Of a DNA stretch of 64,000 bases, positions 1 to 10,405 are shown piece after piece. The number at the start of each line of letters is the position of its first letter. The first letter of the stretch is position 1. Under the pieces are notes generated by a model. The model ran no database searches, was not told the origin of the DNA, and saw only the letters and a program-made list of their open reading frames with translations. Made by a program: the position numbers and the translations under genes. The stretch comes from Metellina segmentata (taxonomy: Eukaryota; Arthropoda; Arachnida; Araneae; Tetragnathidae): assembly GCA_947359465.1 (NCBI GenBank), contig OX375880.1, forward strand, positions 24,380,714-24,444,713, read 5' to 3'.

Positions 1-262
1 TATGCACTATATTTTCTGCATCATCAAAGTGATGGGATATGATCTGAGGCAAATTAAAAGTTAACGGTTAAAGACTTTATCCGACACTAGACGGGCAAGA
101 CGAATTGAAGCTGTAAAAGCAATATATTATTTCAATTTGATGAATTAATTGATTGTATCAAGAATTTACAAGCTGCTTCGACGGATTCAGATACTCTCAG
201 CGAATGTGAGTTGATCATGAATGAAATGTTAGCTCTCAAATTCATTGTTTCTTTGTATGTAT
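1..262 (+). pseudogene. hAT transposase relic (ZMYM1/DUF4371 type), central fragment
   Basis: Conceptual translation from about base 67 gives LSDTRRARRIEAVKAIYY and, after a frameshift near 128-140, FDELIDCIKNLQ, then a stretch ending in MLALKFIVSLYV. This resembles the 'TRW..R..A..AL..NF' and '..FKF..SL' segments of hAT transposases of the ZMYM1/DUF4371 group. The frameshift shows it is dead. The 3' part of the same protein is at 4168-4685, so a multi-layer insertion now lies between the halves. Family recognition is from memory of the motif pattern, not a search; the exact hAT subfamily is uncertain. Confidence 0.55.
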
Positions 263-405
263 AGTACGAAGTCCACAATCCGGAATCCTCCTGACCTCGG
301 CCATTCCGGATTTAGGATTATTTGTATTTTTTGTCCAAATAAACCTTATTCTAACACTGCTCAAATTTTGCGTTTGCAATAGTAAAAAATCAGATACATA
401 AATAG

Positions 406-705
406 TGATACCGTGTGCAGAGAATTCTCCCTGGAAGCGGGCAAACAAGCGACAAACTCTCCATACTCTCACAAACAGTTTAGTAATCTAAATTATATTA
501 CGTGGACACAACATAGATATTTACAGAACTTTCATAAGTAATGGACATTATGACGCATCTTCATTCTACACAGAAAACGTTAGGAGGATGAGCCCTTCAT
601 CGAAGCAGGCCTGAGATATCTCTTTGGTTCAAACTTTTAGCTCGTTAACAGTTCGGAAGTTTATTGCTCCACACCTGACGCTGTGCTCGTAGTTCACTCA
701 TTACA
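406..705 (-). repeat. 3' LTR of the gypsy-like element
   Basis: On the minus strand it begins TGTAATGAGTGAACTACGAG and ends CACACGGTATCA, the TG...CA ends of LTRs. It aligns with 3551-3840 over nearly its full length, with scattered substitutions and small indels, which indicates an old insertion. Confidence 0.8.
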
Positions 706-991
706 GTTTCCCCCTGGCTACGAAGATGTCTCGGCGAGTCGTCAGAAGAAGGGTTAGATGGCTGTCTTGAGTTTTGCTGCACTGTTGGATCAGTCTTTGG
801 GGTTGACCTCTCTTTTGCAGTCAAACCAGTTTTCGATGTAAGGTGTTGGTTCTCCCCCTGGACTGAAGTTATTTTCATATTGTTAGCAGTGCATTTAATC
901 TTATGCGCTGATATTCAGTTAACTGTTCACCTTCATCAGGACGAAGGAGACATTGACTTTCTGGTGTAACACTTTCTTTAATATCACAGGA

Positions 992-1560
992 TTAGATTTG
1001 AGCACTAACAGCAAACAGGAAATGTTGATTTGGCTTGTCAGTGTAGAACCAGATATGGTCACAAAGATTTAGAACAACACCTGCTTTCTTCAAAAAATCT
1101 GCTCCTAGGAGGGTACAGTTTCCTTTCGCCTCTGGGAGAACAAAAAGTGTTAATAGAAAGGAACGCCCTTCCAGACATAGAATTACACAGGCTGTGGAAA
1201 CTTCCTTTTCTATCTGAATTCCATCAGCTAGGGTCACTGATCGAAAGGACATCAAATACTACTCCTTCATCTTGAATTATATGGTACTATATTTCACCAG
1301 AGATAGAGTGACTTGCTCCACTGTCTCCACATACTGTGCCAAATATTCCATTTAAATAATATTCATATCTGGAACTTCATTAGAGATGGCTGGTCTATCA
1401 ATTTGAATCTTCTTAAAATGAGCTGAGGTAAATTCCGCGGAAGGATTGCAAACTGAACAGTTAGCTTTAATGAATCCTACTTTACCACAGCCATAACAAG
1501 TCTGCAGTGGTCGCTTCTGATTGTCATGATCTTGTATACAACAGGTTCTGTTTGCCTGAT
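992..1560 (-). pseudogene. Retrotransposon zinc knuckle and aspartic protease relic
   Basis: Read on the minus strand, bases 1498-1457 encode CYGCGKVGFIKANC, a CCHC-type knuckle with Phe where His is usual. Further on, about 1324-1310 encodes DSGAS, a retropepsin active-site motif. Bases 1255-992 then encode a block containing LLGADFLKKAGVVLNL, the flap-to-C-terminus of gypsy proteases. Stops lie between these pieces, so the frame is broken. Order and strand agree with gag upstream at about 1700-2640. Confidence 0.7.
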
Positions 1561-1710
1561 TTATCTTCTTGAATGGTACAGGCTAAGAGAATTTCATCTC
1601 TGGCATTGTATGCTTTCTTTTGAAGGGACTGAGCTTCTTTTTTTATTGTTTATGAGACAGTCATAAGTTTCAAGCTTCTCAGATGGGAAAATTTGATTTC
1701 TTCCAATTAG

Positions 1711-2640
1711 CTAATCATCTAAATAATGTTCTCGGCACTTAGGATTGCATCTTTTCTTCATTTGATCTGAGATCATCATATCTTGTAATTTTTCAAAGGT
1801 AGTGACACCAAGTTCAGTAATCCAACTTTCAAAATAGTTCCTTAGTTCACAGTAAAACTCTTTACATGTGAAGAGCTTTCTAAAATTTTCAGTTGTCAGT
1901 TTAAAACACTGATGGAGTATACTTTGAATGTGTTTATAGTCATGGCATTTTTCTTCAGGTTCCCTGGTAATCATCTTTTAGATCTCTGAAGGCAAAAGTC
2001 CTAATAGGCGAGTCGAGTCACCCACATACTCTGATCAAGTTTTAGGAACTTCATTTGTCCCTCAAATAAGACTAGAAACAAGGACATGTCACCTTCTTCA
2101 GGCTTGAATTGTGGCAAAATGTTTTGTGGATCCATTCTCATGGAAGGGTGCATTACAGGTTGGGAAGCAGAGGTTCCTACCACACATTGAGATTCTAACT
2201 GGATCAGCCTAGGTTTTTTTTTGCTCTCTTATTAATCTTTGCTCTTTTTCCTCTCTTATTAATCTTTGTTCTTCTTGCTGTTGTATTAATCTGTGCTCTT
2301 CTTGCTGTCTTATTAATCATTGCTCTTGTTCTCTTATTTGCTCTGTCAAAAGTAAAATTTTGGATTCTTTCATTTTTGTTGACACAATTATGTTTAATAA
2401 ATTCTTCAAACTCTATTGTTTTGGTACTCTTCACTTTCCAAAATTATTTTCTTTAGGTCTACGACTTTTAAGTCGTCTTCCACTTTTTCACCAAGTTCTA
2501 CAACCAAATTTTGAAGATCAACCTTTTGGTCTTGCCGAGATAAGCCATTATCTCTTTTTATTGTGACTACAATTTTGATTACAGTTCCAAAGTCTCAATC
2601 CAACTATCCACTAAAGATTGTATTAATCCTAAATTTCTTT
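1711..2640 (-). pseudogene. Gypsy-type gag relic with Glu/Gln-rich coiled coil
   Basis: The N-terminal part on the minus strand reads DLKVVDLKKIILESEEY. A short repeated coiled coil follows at about 2340-2220, with repeats like RQQEEHRLIQQQEEQRLI. Next come LPQFKPEEGDMSLFLVLFE (2183-2001) and a block with FKLTTENFRKLF and FFEKLQ-like residues (1974-1711), typical of arthropod gypsy capsid domains. Several frames are needed to read it through, so it is not functional. The repeated coiled-coil codons form an imperfect tandem repeat of about 27-30 bp in the DNA. Confidence 0.65.
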
Positions 2641-2976
2641 ACTAACTTGTACATAGACGCCTCCTCCTCGGAGAAGATCATCCCATTGGCAATTACTGCA
2701 TTTGGTTGGAGAGAATCCTCATCCAAATATTTTTAGCTTTTTACATGACATTGGGTTCATCACATCCATCACATATAGTATTCATTTTGTTATGACATGA
2801 CTCATTTCATTTTATTATTAAATTTTATATCTGATTTCTTACCTTGAGTTTGGCATAATATGTCCCAGGAGGACTCAATGCCACAAAACCAAATCCAATC
2901 CCTTTACTAACTTGTAAACTAGTGTGCTAAGAAAAGTGTTTAATTTCTCAGTGGTAGGGTTAGCAAGAACGTAGGG

Positions 2977-3474
2977 CATAGCTGCCAATCCTTCCGGATT
3001 ACCCGGAAACTTTCCGATTTTTCATAATTTTTCCAGCCGGAAACAAGTTTTTTCCGCTTTTTGCATTTTTTAAAGATTATTGCTAGATTATAGATTACCG
3101 AGCATTCCCAACTTTTGTGTTACCCAAGTGATGTGTAAATAAATAGAAAGCCAAGAATAGAAAGATTATAATCAAGAATTGTGCATTTAAATTATGCTAT
3201 TATTAAGATACAAACAGAAACCTGATGTATGTTAAACTGTTATGCATACAACTAAAGGTTTATAGTTATTTTCTAAAATGAGTTTAAATTGAGGTTATTT
3301 TAAAGTTTTCTAAAGGATTGCATTACTGTTATTACTAAAATTTTTAATTTTAATCATAAATTTCTGCCTTTCGGTTCATATTTTTAATAAAATGTCAATG
3401 CCAATTAGAAATAATAAATTCTTGTTTTTTACCCAAAATCTTCTGTTTTTTACCTTATCCAGTTGACAGCTATG
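2977..3474. mobile_element. Small TIR element with 6-bp target duplication
   Basis: Ends are CATAGCTGCCAA at 2977 and TTGACAGCTATG at 3463-3474, inverted repeats with one mismatch over 12 bp. It is flanked by direct GTAGGG at 2971-2976 and 3475-3480. The interior is AT-rich and without coding potential. It lies inside the gypsy element, so it is the youngest layer of the stack. Superfamily not assigned. Confidence 0.7.
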
Positions 3475-3550
3475 GTAGGGGTGTTAAGGATTTACTTATC
3501 TGAAATCCGTTTCTTTGTCAGGTTTGTGATCCACGTTTAGGGATCCATTC

Positions 3551-3840
3551 TGTGACCGTGTGCAGAGAATTCCTCCTGGAAGCGAGTGAACAATCGACAA
3601 ACTCTCCTTATTACTCACAAACAGTTTATTAATCTAAATTATAGTACGTGGACACAACATATATTTTTACAGAACTTTCATAAATAACGGACATTACGAT
3701 GCGTCTTCATTCTACACAGAAAACTCCGACTCGTAGGATGAGTCCTTCATCGAAGCAGACATGAGATATCTATTTGATTCAAACTTTTTGGAGGTTTATC
3801 ACTCTACACCTGGCGCTGTGCTTGTAGTTCACTTGTTACA
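3551..3840 (-). repeat. 5' LTR of the gypsy-like element
   Basis: Minus strand begins TGTAACAAGTGAACTACAAG and ends CACACGGTCACA. It is the partner of the LTR at 406-705; because gag reads leftward, this one is the 5' LTR. Confidence 0.8.
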
Positions 3841-4167
3841 ATAAGAATAATTTTTAAAAAAGGAAAGAAAAACTTTTTAATACAATTCAAGAAAATTTTT
3901 ACTTTTAAATCTTCTAATTTTTTCTGTGTAGTATTTGCTCTGAACATGTCCTTTATTTTGCATTGTTTCATCAATTTGGTCTGGGTTTAACTCCTTGTTC
4001 TTTAAAAATTATTGGTAAGATGGGAAAAAGTTAGAAAAACAAAAAAAAAAAAATGCTGGTTAGCAAAACGTCCGGATTTTGTACAATTCCGGATTTGAAA
4101 CTTTGTACTGTACTATGAATTATCAAAATTAGTAAAGTTTGGCAATGTTTACAAATTCACATGACTG

Positions 4168-4685
4168 TTTCTGTTGAATGCTTGAATAACTTCTGCAAAT
4201 GGATGGAAGAATACCGTGAAATGGGATGGGATGTATTGATCGAAGCTGCATTCAAGTTTATTGTGAAAAGTCAATCCTATATCCCCTCATTTTAAGAAAA
4301 AAGACATTTTGACTATGAAACTCAAGATGTGCCTCTTACTGCATAGGATCATTTTAGAGTGAACTTTTTTGCTACTCTTATCGATGAAATAATTGTTGGC
4401 ATTGCAGATAGATTTGAAGCACTAAAGGAACACGAAAGTCACTTGGCATTCTTGGGAAATTTGATTGCTCTGAAAAATATAGACAAAAGAGAACTTGAAA
4501 AGTGTTGCAGTTACTTAGCTCCAATTCTTAGTGTAGAAAGAAATTGCGATATTGATGCTGTAAGATTGATTGAGGAATTAACAATTTTGAAAGACAACTT
4601 TCCAACTGTCACTAAAAAAAAATTTCTAACAATAGTTGATAATATCCAGGATTTTTTAAAGTACTTTGTGAAAAATCGCCTCTAA
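4168..4685 (+). pseudogene. hAT transposase relic, 3' part
   Basis: The reading frame gives CKWMEEYREMGWDVLIEA, then (after a TAA) EKRHFDYETQDVPLTA, a TAG at 4344-4346, and DHFRVNFFATLIDEIIVG followed by FEALKEHESHLAFLG, ending in KYFVKNRL. The 'kRHFDYE..D.p' and 'F...ID.I......RF..LKEH' elements are typical of ZMYM1/DUF4371 hAT transposases, in the region before the C-terminal dimerisation domain. Two in-frame stops make it a pseudogene. It continues the protein begun at 1-262, so the two were probably contiguous before the insertions at 263-4109. Confidence 0.6.
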
Positions 4686-4861
4686 GACTTGTATCTGGAA
4701 CACCTTCCTAATTTTGCTCAGCATTGAAAATTGAAGTGTTAAAAAATATTCTGGTTAACCTTAAATGTTGTGTAAACTTAATTTTTTGCTATTAATAACA
4801 TATTAAAGTTTGTCTAATTTCTTTAGTCGAGTGTATTTTTTAACGAAACTTTCTTTTCTAG

Positions 4862-4936
4862 CATGAAAGTTTTTGTCCCGTTGATAGGAAAAGATTTAAG
4901 AAAATTATTGATTTATCATCTGATACTGCTGTACAG
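4862..4936 (+). CDS. PHRF1: PHRF1-like gene, internal exon: end of RING finger
   Basis: Preceded by a pyrimidine-rich AG acceptor (4860-4861) and followed by GTATGT. In phase 0 it encodes 25 residues, HESFCPVDRKRFKKIIDLSS then DTAVQ. CPVDR..F matches the last zinc-ligand pair and following residues of the PHRF1 RING finger, an E3 ubiquitin-ligase module. The earlier RING cysteines and the start codon must lie upstream of this window, since 1-4861 is TE sequence. Splicing in phase 0 to 9950 brings the PHD finger about 20 residues later, as in PHRF1. Small exon, so the call rests mainly on its agreement with the next exons. Confidence 0.6.
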
Positions 4937-4960
4937 GTATGTTTTTTATTGTTTGCAAGG

Positions 4961-4984
4961 ATCTCTCTCTCTCTCTCTCTCTCT
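4961..4984 (+). repeat. (TC)n microsatellite
   Basis: About twelve uninterrupted CT dinucleotides in the intron, 25 bp after the splice donor. Confidence 0.9.
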
Positions 4985-5017
4985 GGCTTCATTGAAATTT
5001 AATTGCTGCTGTTTGCA

Positions 5018-6440
5018 TGATGTACACCCGTCAAAAAAAGAAACGACTCACCCGATCGCAATTGCATGAATTACATAGCAGAACAAAACAGAAGGCAGCA
5101 ATCAATAGAGATGAATGTTTTCTACAAATATCAATATTTAAAATTTGTGTAAGGGGTGTATTCATGTTAAATTGGTTGCTTGCTCCGATATTTTTAATAC
5201 GAACCTCATCTTCTAGTCTTAGAAGATAATTGTTGGTTGAACCTCATCTTCTATCACAAATTTGGATTATACTCATAATTTCAGGTGGATTTGATGAAAA
5301 AAAAATTAAAAAGTGCTTGAAATTGACTGAGAAAATCCATAAAAACCATTGAAGGAGTGTGTTAAAATTTAACTCCACAGTAGAAAGGGCGTATTCTGAT
5401 CATATAGTACGATTTCGCGAGTACATATGTGTCGCTTTCAACGACTGTTTGAAGAAGGTTTATTAGAGTGTAACACGTAGATAGTGTTGTGTCCAATAAG
5501 TGAATTGTTACAATCCTAACCTACAGTAGTATAAGTAGGTTGTTAATTGTGTTTCAGAAATATCTGAAATATTAAGTTAAATTATGCCTAGCAAAGCATG
5601 ATAAAATACCCTTCTTACAAAAGTTTTACAATAAATCATTTAATAATATTACGCAATCACATTATATATATTATTATGTGTAGTGGCCGTCGCAGTCAAT
5701 AATTTTACTGTTTGTTACAGGAGTCTAATAGTTCGTTGACAACTTTTCCAGTCATCCATATGCAAATTTGCAGTGGATTTACATTTCCGAGAAATTTAAG
5801 TTTTCACTTTGTGAACAATCCCCAATAACGATAATAATCATTGAACTTTGCAAACAGTCTCGCTGCACTACTAATTATGCACATAATGAGCTGAAATTTG
5901 GAATTCCGATGTTTCAGTAACAGTTGAATCACATGGTGTCAAGATTTGCCCGTTTCTTTTCATAATTTTTATGAATATTAATTTCATAAAATATGAAAAA
6001 TAGTAAATTTAGTTTGATAATTAAAATGTTTATAGATTGTGTTTGGGTTTTTGGGTAAACAAAGAATGAAAGAATTTCCAAGAAAAATTAATGTTTTTAG
6101 CAAATATAAAACCAAAAAATGTGAAGCACCAATTTAATAAGAGATCTATTTTCAAACACTTACAAAGCGGTGAAAAATCCAATCAAATTGATGAACTTTT
6201 CTTTATTTCCCCCTGAAATTGTGTGTAGAATCTAAATTTGTGGTAAAAGGTGGAGGTTCATATTGAAATTATCGGAGCAAGCACCCAATTTAATAAGAAA
6301 ACGGCCTCTTAGACAAATTTTAAATATTGATATTTGTAGAAAATATTAATCCCTATCGATTACTACCTTCTATTTGGCTCTGTGATGTAAATTGTGCAAT
6401 TGAGATTGGATGAGTCGTTTTTTTTTTTTAGAGGTGTATA
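5018..6440. mobile_element. Element with long (about 270 bp) inverted repeats
   Basis: Left arm (about 5018-5300) and the reverse complement of the right arm (about 6190-6440) share long runs, for example TACAAATATCAATATTTAAA, TTGCTCCGATA and ACAAATTT. Both tips carry TACACC. The left arm has a local duplication around GAACCTCATCTTCTA at 5205-5260. The centre (5300-6190) has no coding sequence. This looks like a non-autonomous foldback or long-TIR DNA element in the PHRF1-like intron. I saw no unambiguous target duplication. Confidence 0.65.
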
Positions 6441-6639
6441 TAATATATTGTAGGATCTCTGTTTAACAAAACAGCAAGATCGTGCTTAAAAAAAATTTCC
6501 TACATCAGGCAGTGGCAATATCATCCATGAGCCCTCTGGCAGCCCATTAAAATTTAGCCTTAGAATAAAAGTTGTTAAGAGTAAAATTCATAAAAGAAAG
6601 TGCATTGCAGTTCGTCCGATGTGAAAATATCATTATTTT

Positions 6640-7700
6640 GCTCAAAGGGCACAGAACACAGTCAGGAATATTAACCTCACCAATATAGTACAGATATCCA
6701 CAAAGGAAGTCATGACCCGTGAAAGATAAGGGAAAGGTGGCTGTTGTAATCTCCAGTCATTTTTGGCAAGGAGGTCTGCTTTTCTGTTTCCAAGAATATT
6801 ACAATGGCTGGGAATCCACTGAAGAACGACTTTCCAGCCAGAAGTAATTGCATTAGACAGACTACCCTTAACTTCCTCAACAAGGAAGCACTCGCTTGGT
6901 GCAGAAGCAATTGCCAAGATTTCAGCTTGGTAGTCTATAAAGATGGCTGACTTTCTAAGAGTAGTCTCCAGCCCCAAAAGGTTTGAAATTGCAATTTTTA
7001 TGGCATAGATCTCCTTGTAAATTTTAGAGTCATTAATATCAACTGTGTGTGATTCCTCAAAAAATCCCATACTGTAAAGTAGGGCACCAGTTTTACCATC
7101 ACTTGCAGAGCCATCAGTATACATGTGAATCCATCACTTGAGTAATTTGTAGCAATAACCTCCAAGGAAAAGGGCCTCAGGGACTACTTCTCATCTAATT
7201 TCTTTTCAGAAACTCCAGTAGTGAGGCAATAAGAAGGGCCAACATGTCAAAAGGATGGGATAAAGTTGGTGTAACGAGAGTACTGAGTTACTCAGCACTA
7301 GAGAGAAAAGTTTTATGAGATTTCAGTCTGGGGGAGAAGGGGATATAATGTTGCCAATGTTGCAAGTTTAATCTTATGCACTTTTCATGCAGCTCCCAAA
7401 GCTCTTTTTCTCTTCTGTATTTCAAAGGCTCAAGGCCAGTCTGAATTTCCATAGCAGCAATTGGAGTGGAACCTGCGGCTTTAGTAACAAGCCTTGGTGC
7501 CTTTTTTGGGGTCATATTGAGTGTTTGAGGCAGTGGCAACAAGTTCACCCCCATAGTCCCAAACAGGCTTGACATAGGCTAAGTTTTAGTCTGTTAGTAC
7601 CCTTTTTAGCCATTTCTTCAGCGAGTCTTCTTCATGAGAATTTATTATCAAGGAAAACACTGAGGTAGCGAAAAGTATCTACTTGATTTAGGATCCGGTG
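6640..7700 (-). pseudogene. Non-LTR retrotransposon relic: RT C-terminus and RNase H
   Basis: Minus-strand 7575-7288 encodes GSTPIAAMEIQTGLEPLKYR then RREKELWELHEKCIRL, the region after the RT thumb in Jockey-group LINEs. Minus-strand 7124-6642 encodes an RNase H: MYTDGSASDGKTGA (first Asp), KEIYAIKIAISNLL (Glu), IFIDYQAEILAI (Asp) and VLQWIPSHCNILGNRKADLL (His/Asp). The catalytic residues are recognisable, but the two blocks are in separate frames and the 5' part is missing. A 5'-truncated, decayed copy in the PHRF1-like intron. Confidence 0.8.
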
Positions 7701-8104
7701 GTTGTAATACACTGATTTCAGAGTTAATGTGTAATGCTAAAATGTGTTATGTTAAAGTAGTGTTTCCAATGAAACATTTTAAGCACTTTAGTCATATTGC
7801 ATCATGTAATTTCAATTCATTTTTTGTGATTATAAATTCCTTTTTAGTTTTGTTTTGAACTTACATTTGTGGATTCATTGTACAAAAACAATGCTATGCA
7901 TAACTTATGTTGTTTGTTTCCTATGAACTTTTTCAAACAGTTTTATTACCTTTGTTGGATACAAAAGTATTTCTCTGATTAACTGTTTCACAGTTTTTAA
8001 ATTGAAGGACTCGTATTCTTTCGAAGTTCAACTTTTATTTCTTGTGATGCTTTCATAAGTTTCAAATCCAACCAAAGACCCGTCATATACAAAGGGGACT
8101 GGTG
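7701..8104. other. Intron sequence, nothing recognised
   Basis: AT-rich intronic DNA without convincing coding, repeat or RNA signal. Confidence 0.5.
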
Positions 8105-8300
8105 TTTGTTAAATCTGTCATAACCTCAAATGTCCTCACATTGGCATGGTGTGGAAGTTTGGAGAGTGGGGTTCCAGCTCAGGTGTGACCTCGTCATCTG
8201 ACCGTGTTTCAAAATTGTGTGGTGCTGTCCTTGGATCTTTCCCTTCAATCCAGGACCGTCGCCTATACTCCTTTGTGCGACATTAATTAAAATACTTACC
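8105..8300 (+). mobile_element. SINE, 5'-truncated copy
   Basis: Contains the body of the SINE seen in full at 8995-9316: GTGTGGAAGTTTGGAGAGTG, CAGCTCAGGTG, CGTCATCTGACCGTG, and the tail TGTGCGACATTAATTAAAAT. The tRNA-like head is absent. Confidence 0.75.
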
Positions 8301-8345
8301 TGCCTTCAGAGGTTTAGCTTCATTTATGTTTTTTTTAATCATCAT

Positions 8346-8994
8346 TTACTAGTGTGTTGCAATTTCTCAAAAAGTCCAAAAAATTAAGTAATAACCAAAA
8401 GCACTGAAATTTACAACTTGTAATAAATACGTCTCAGCAACACTGCAACTGTTATGGCCTGTACAAAACGAAAATAAATCCTTTTTTATGCCAAGTTTAT
8501 AGAGTACATCATATTTAACTTTTAGTCTCAATGAGTGACTTTTACTTATGCTCCCTCTTAAAAGTAGCAGCATTTGTGAAACAATACTGAATATCAATAA
8601 CTTAGTAACAGGAAGCAAGCTCAAATTTGTGGTCAGACATTGCATTGAAAGACATATTGCCTTTAATACCTATTAATGAATGTTAAATGCATTGTTATCC
8701 TCTCTTGTATAGGTTAGTTTTATATTTAGCTTAAAAAGCTTATCACTTATGACTATAACTATCGTTTATTTTTGTCATGAGGTTAAGTTTCAAAAACACT
8801 TTTCCATAATTTGGAGACTGACATTTAAAATGACTGCAATTGGATTCATAGTTCAAAATCTGAAAGGTATAACAAACCTTGCTCCAAGTCAAAATAGGTG
8901 CAAAAAGCATTTTTGAAAACATTTAAATCTTTACACATAAAAAATATACAGTTGATTAATTTTTCCATATTTTAATCACCAAACCATTTATGAT
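8346..8994. other. Intron sequence, nothing recognised
   Basis: AT-rich. A 92-codon minus-strand open frame at 8367-8645 has no recognisable domain and is taken as chance. Confidence 0.5.
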
Positions 8995-9316
8995 TGTAAT
9001 GGTAATTTTTAGTTAACGTCGTACTAGAGCAACACAACGGGCTATTGACAACTGTCCGGGATCAGTCCCTTAAAAGAAAGATCTGAGGACAACACCTCGT
9101 AATTTTGAACCACGGTCAGATGACGAAGCAACACCTGAGCTGGCACTCCAAACTTCCACACCAATCCAACGTGAGGACTTTCGGCCACGACAGATTTAAG
9201 GTGCACCAGCCGCCTCTACACCATACGCTTGCAAACATCTATGCCCTGACCCGAATTCGAACCAGGAACCTTCCGATCTAGAGGATAACACCTTAACCAC
9301 TATACCGGTTGGTCGG
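8995..9316 (-). mobile_element. Full-length tRNA-derived SINE
   Basis: The minus strand starts GGCCGACCAACCGGTATAGT and carries a pol III A box (TAGTGGTTAAGG, within 9289-9306) and B box (GGTTCGAATTC, 9253-9263), with tRNA-like spacing. A unique body follows (GTGGAAGTTTGGAGTGCCAG, CGTCATCTGACCGTGGTTCA) and the tail ends GTACGACGTTAACTAAAAAT. The copy is flanked by CCATTTATGAT at 8984-8994 and 9317-9327, an 11-bp target duplication (the last bases of one copy overlap the head). It is the reference for about a dozen partial copies in this window. Confidence 0.85.
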
Positions 9317-9399
9317 CCATTTATGATGGATTGAAGTGTGTTTTTATTTTGTATTTCATATTTTCTAATGAAATTTGAGTGAAGTATAACAATGTGCAC

Positions 9400-9949
9400 A
9401 ACTCACATTATGTTTTTATAATTAAGTTCTCCAATGTCCACCTAATTGAATCAACTTCACCTCTTAAGCTTTCTGTTTTTTTGCCAATTTCTTTTGCCGT
9501 TATTTATTTATCATTGCACCATGTACGTTAATGAAAGGTATATTGTTCACTTAGAATAGGAACTCATTAACTCATTTTTTTTTTGAAATGCTGAATGCTT
9601 TGATGTAATGATGTTTAGAAAACATAATCGAATTTTGATCTTTTAAATCTATTTTTAAGATATATTTTACCATCAAAATGTTTATCACTTTTTTGTTTAA
9701 CCCAAAATTAACAACTAGTTTTAAACAGCTGTACAGTAAAGAAATTGCTTTGCCAGTTAATGAGTTTCTGCTCTAAGCCAACAATACATTGGTAATAAAA
9801 AAATTCTAAATAATTTTGGATTTTAAAAGTAAAAGAATTTGTTGTCACAGCATCATTTGCTTTAACTACTTTTTGGATTATGTAATAGTAAAAGTACTAG
9901 CATTTGCTCTGTGTGTGTACGGCTCATTTATTTGAAACATTTATTTTAG
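9400..9949. other. Intron sequence, nothing recognised
   Basis: AT-rich intron ending in a good acceptor (ATTTATTTTAG) at 9949. Confidence 0.5.
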
Positions 9950-10160
9950 ATAAAACGTACAAGGCGAAAAAAGTCAAAAACTTTTTACGACATATCTGTT
10001 TACTGCGAAATATGCACTTTATCTTGCAAAGATGATACACTTCTGCTTTGCGATTGCTGTGATCTTGGTTATCACTGTGAGTGCCTTACTCCTCCATTAA
10101 AGTCTGTGCCCTCCGGTCGATGGTGTTGCCCTATTTGTGTTTCCGTGGAAGCAAAAATGA
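9950..10160 (+). CDS. PHRF1: PHRF1-like gene, PHD finger exon
   Basis: Bounded by TTTTAG (9949) and GTAAGT (10161). It encodes a basic lead-in (IKRTRRKKSKTFYD) and a complete C4HC3 PHD finger: CEIC, LLLCDCCDLGYHCECL, then PPLKSVPSGRWCCPIC. PHD fingers of this kind read histone H3 tails; the LLLCD.C..GYH..CL.PPL..VP pattern is the PHRF1 subtype. The exon ends in phase 1 (ATG A), and the next exon supplies the two bases needed. In PHRF1 a RING finger directly precedes the PHD, and exon 4862-4936 fits this. Expected role: nuclear E3 ubiquitin ligase linked to chromatin. Other RING-plus-PHD proteins are possible but fit less well. Confidence 0.75.
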
Positions 10161-10405
10161 GTAAGTAGCTGCTTAAATATATTCATTGTAAGCTTTGTAT
10201 TTATTTGTTATTTGGTACAAAGTAAAATTTTCAATTCTAACTTTTAGATAACAATTAAACACCATCTTATTTTTCATATAGCTTCTCTAGTTCTGTTCTG
10301 GCGAATTGCCATTTGAGTTGAATGAGTCGATTTGTGGGGATAGGTTTAACACAAACAATGTGGCTAAGATAAATTTAGACTTCATTCATTCAGTGCCCTC
10401 TGGGA
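10161..10405. other. Start of intron, donor site
   Basis: GTAAGT donor, then AT-rich sequence before a TE relic at 10406. Confidence 0.6.

Larger units (their letters stand above)
406..3840 (-). mobile_element. Degenerate gypsy-like LTR retrotransposon
   Basis: Two similar LTRs (406-705 and 3551-3840) flank gag, zinc-knuckle and protease relics that read on the minus strand in the order expected for Ty3/gypsy. A purine tract (minus strand AGCCAGGGGGAAAC, from 706-719) abuts the 3' LTR as a polypurine tract should. Reverse transcriptase, RNase H and integrase are absent and several frames are broken, so it cannot be autonomous. A smaller element is nested at 2977-3474. It is probably inserted in an older TIR element and hAT relic. 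Confidence 0.8.
263..4109. mobile_element. TIR element (MITE-like) split by an LTR retrotransposon
   Basis: Bases 263-284 (AGTACGAAGTCCACAATCCG followed by GA) and the reverse complement of 4088-4109 (AGTACAAAGTTTCAAATCCG followed by GA) match at 18 of 22 positions. This suggests terminal inverted repeats of a short non-autonomous DNA element. Its own body would be 285-405 plus 3841-4087, about 0.4 kb; the rest is a nested gypsy element. No clear target duplication was found, so the boundaries are tentative. Confidence 0.4.

Noticed and set aside
406..3840. Endogenous retrovirus with envelope
   Set aside because: Only gag, zinc knuckle and protease remains are present; no pol beyond protease and no envelope-like frame.
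4863..5069. 68-codon open frame overlapping the RING exon
   Set aside because: It is the +1 frame of the exon and runs through the splice donor and a (TC)n tract; the CPVDR frame with matching splice sites is the better reading.
9230..9316. Functional tRNA gene on the minus strand
   Set aside because: A and B boxes are present, but the sequence continues into a SINE body, has no discrete tRNA 3' end or terminator, and lies within target duplications.
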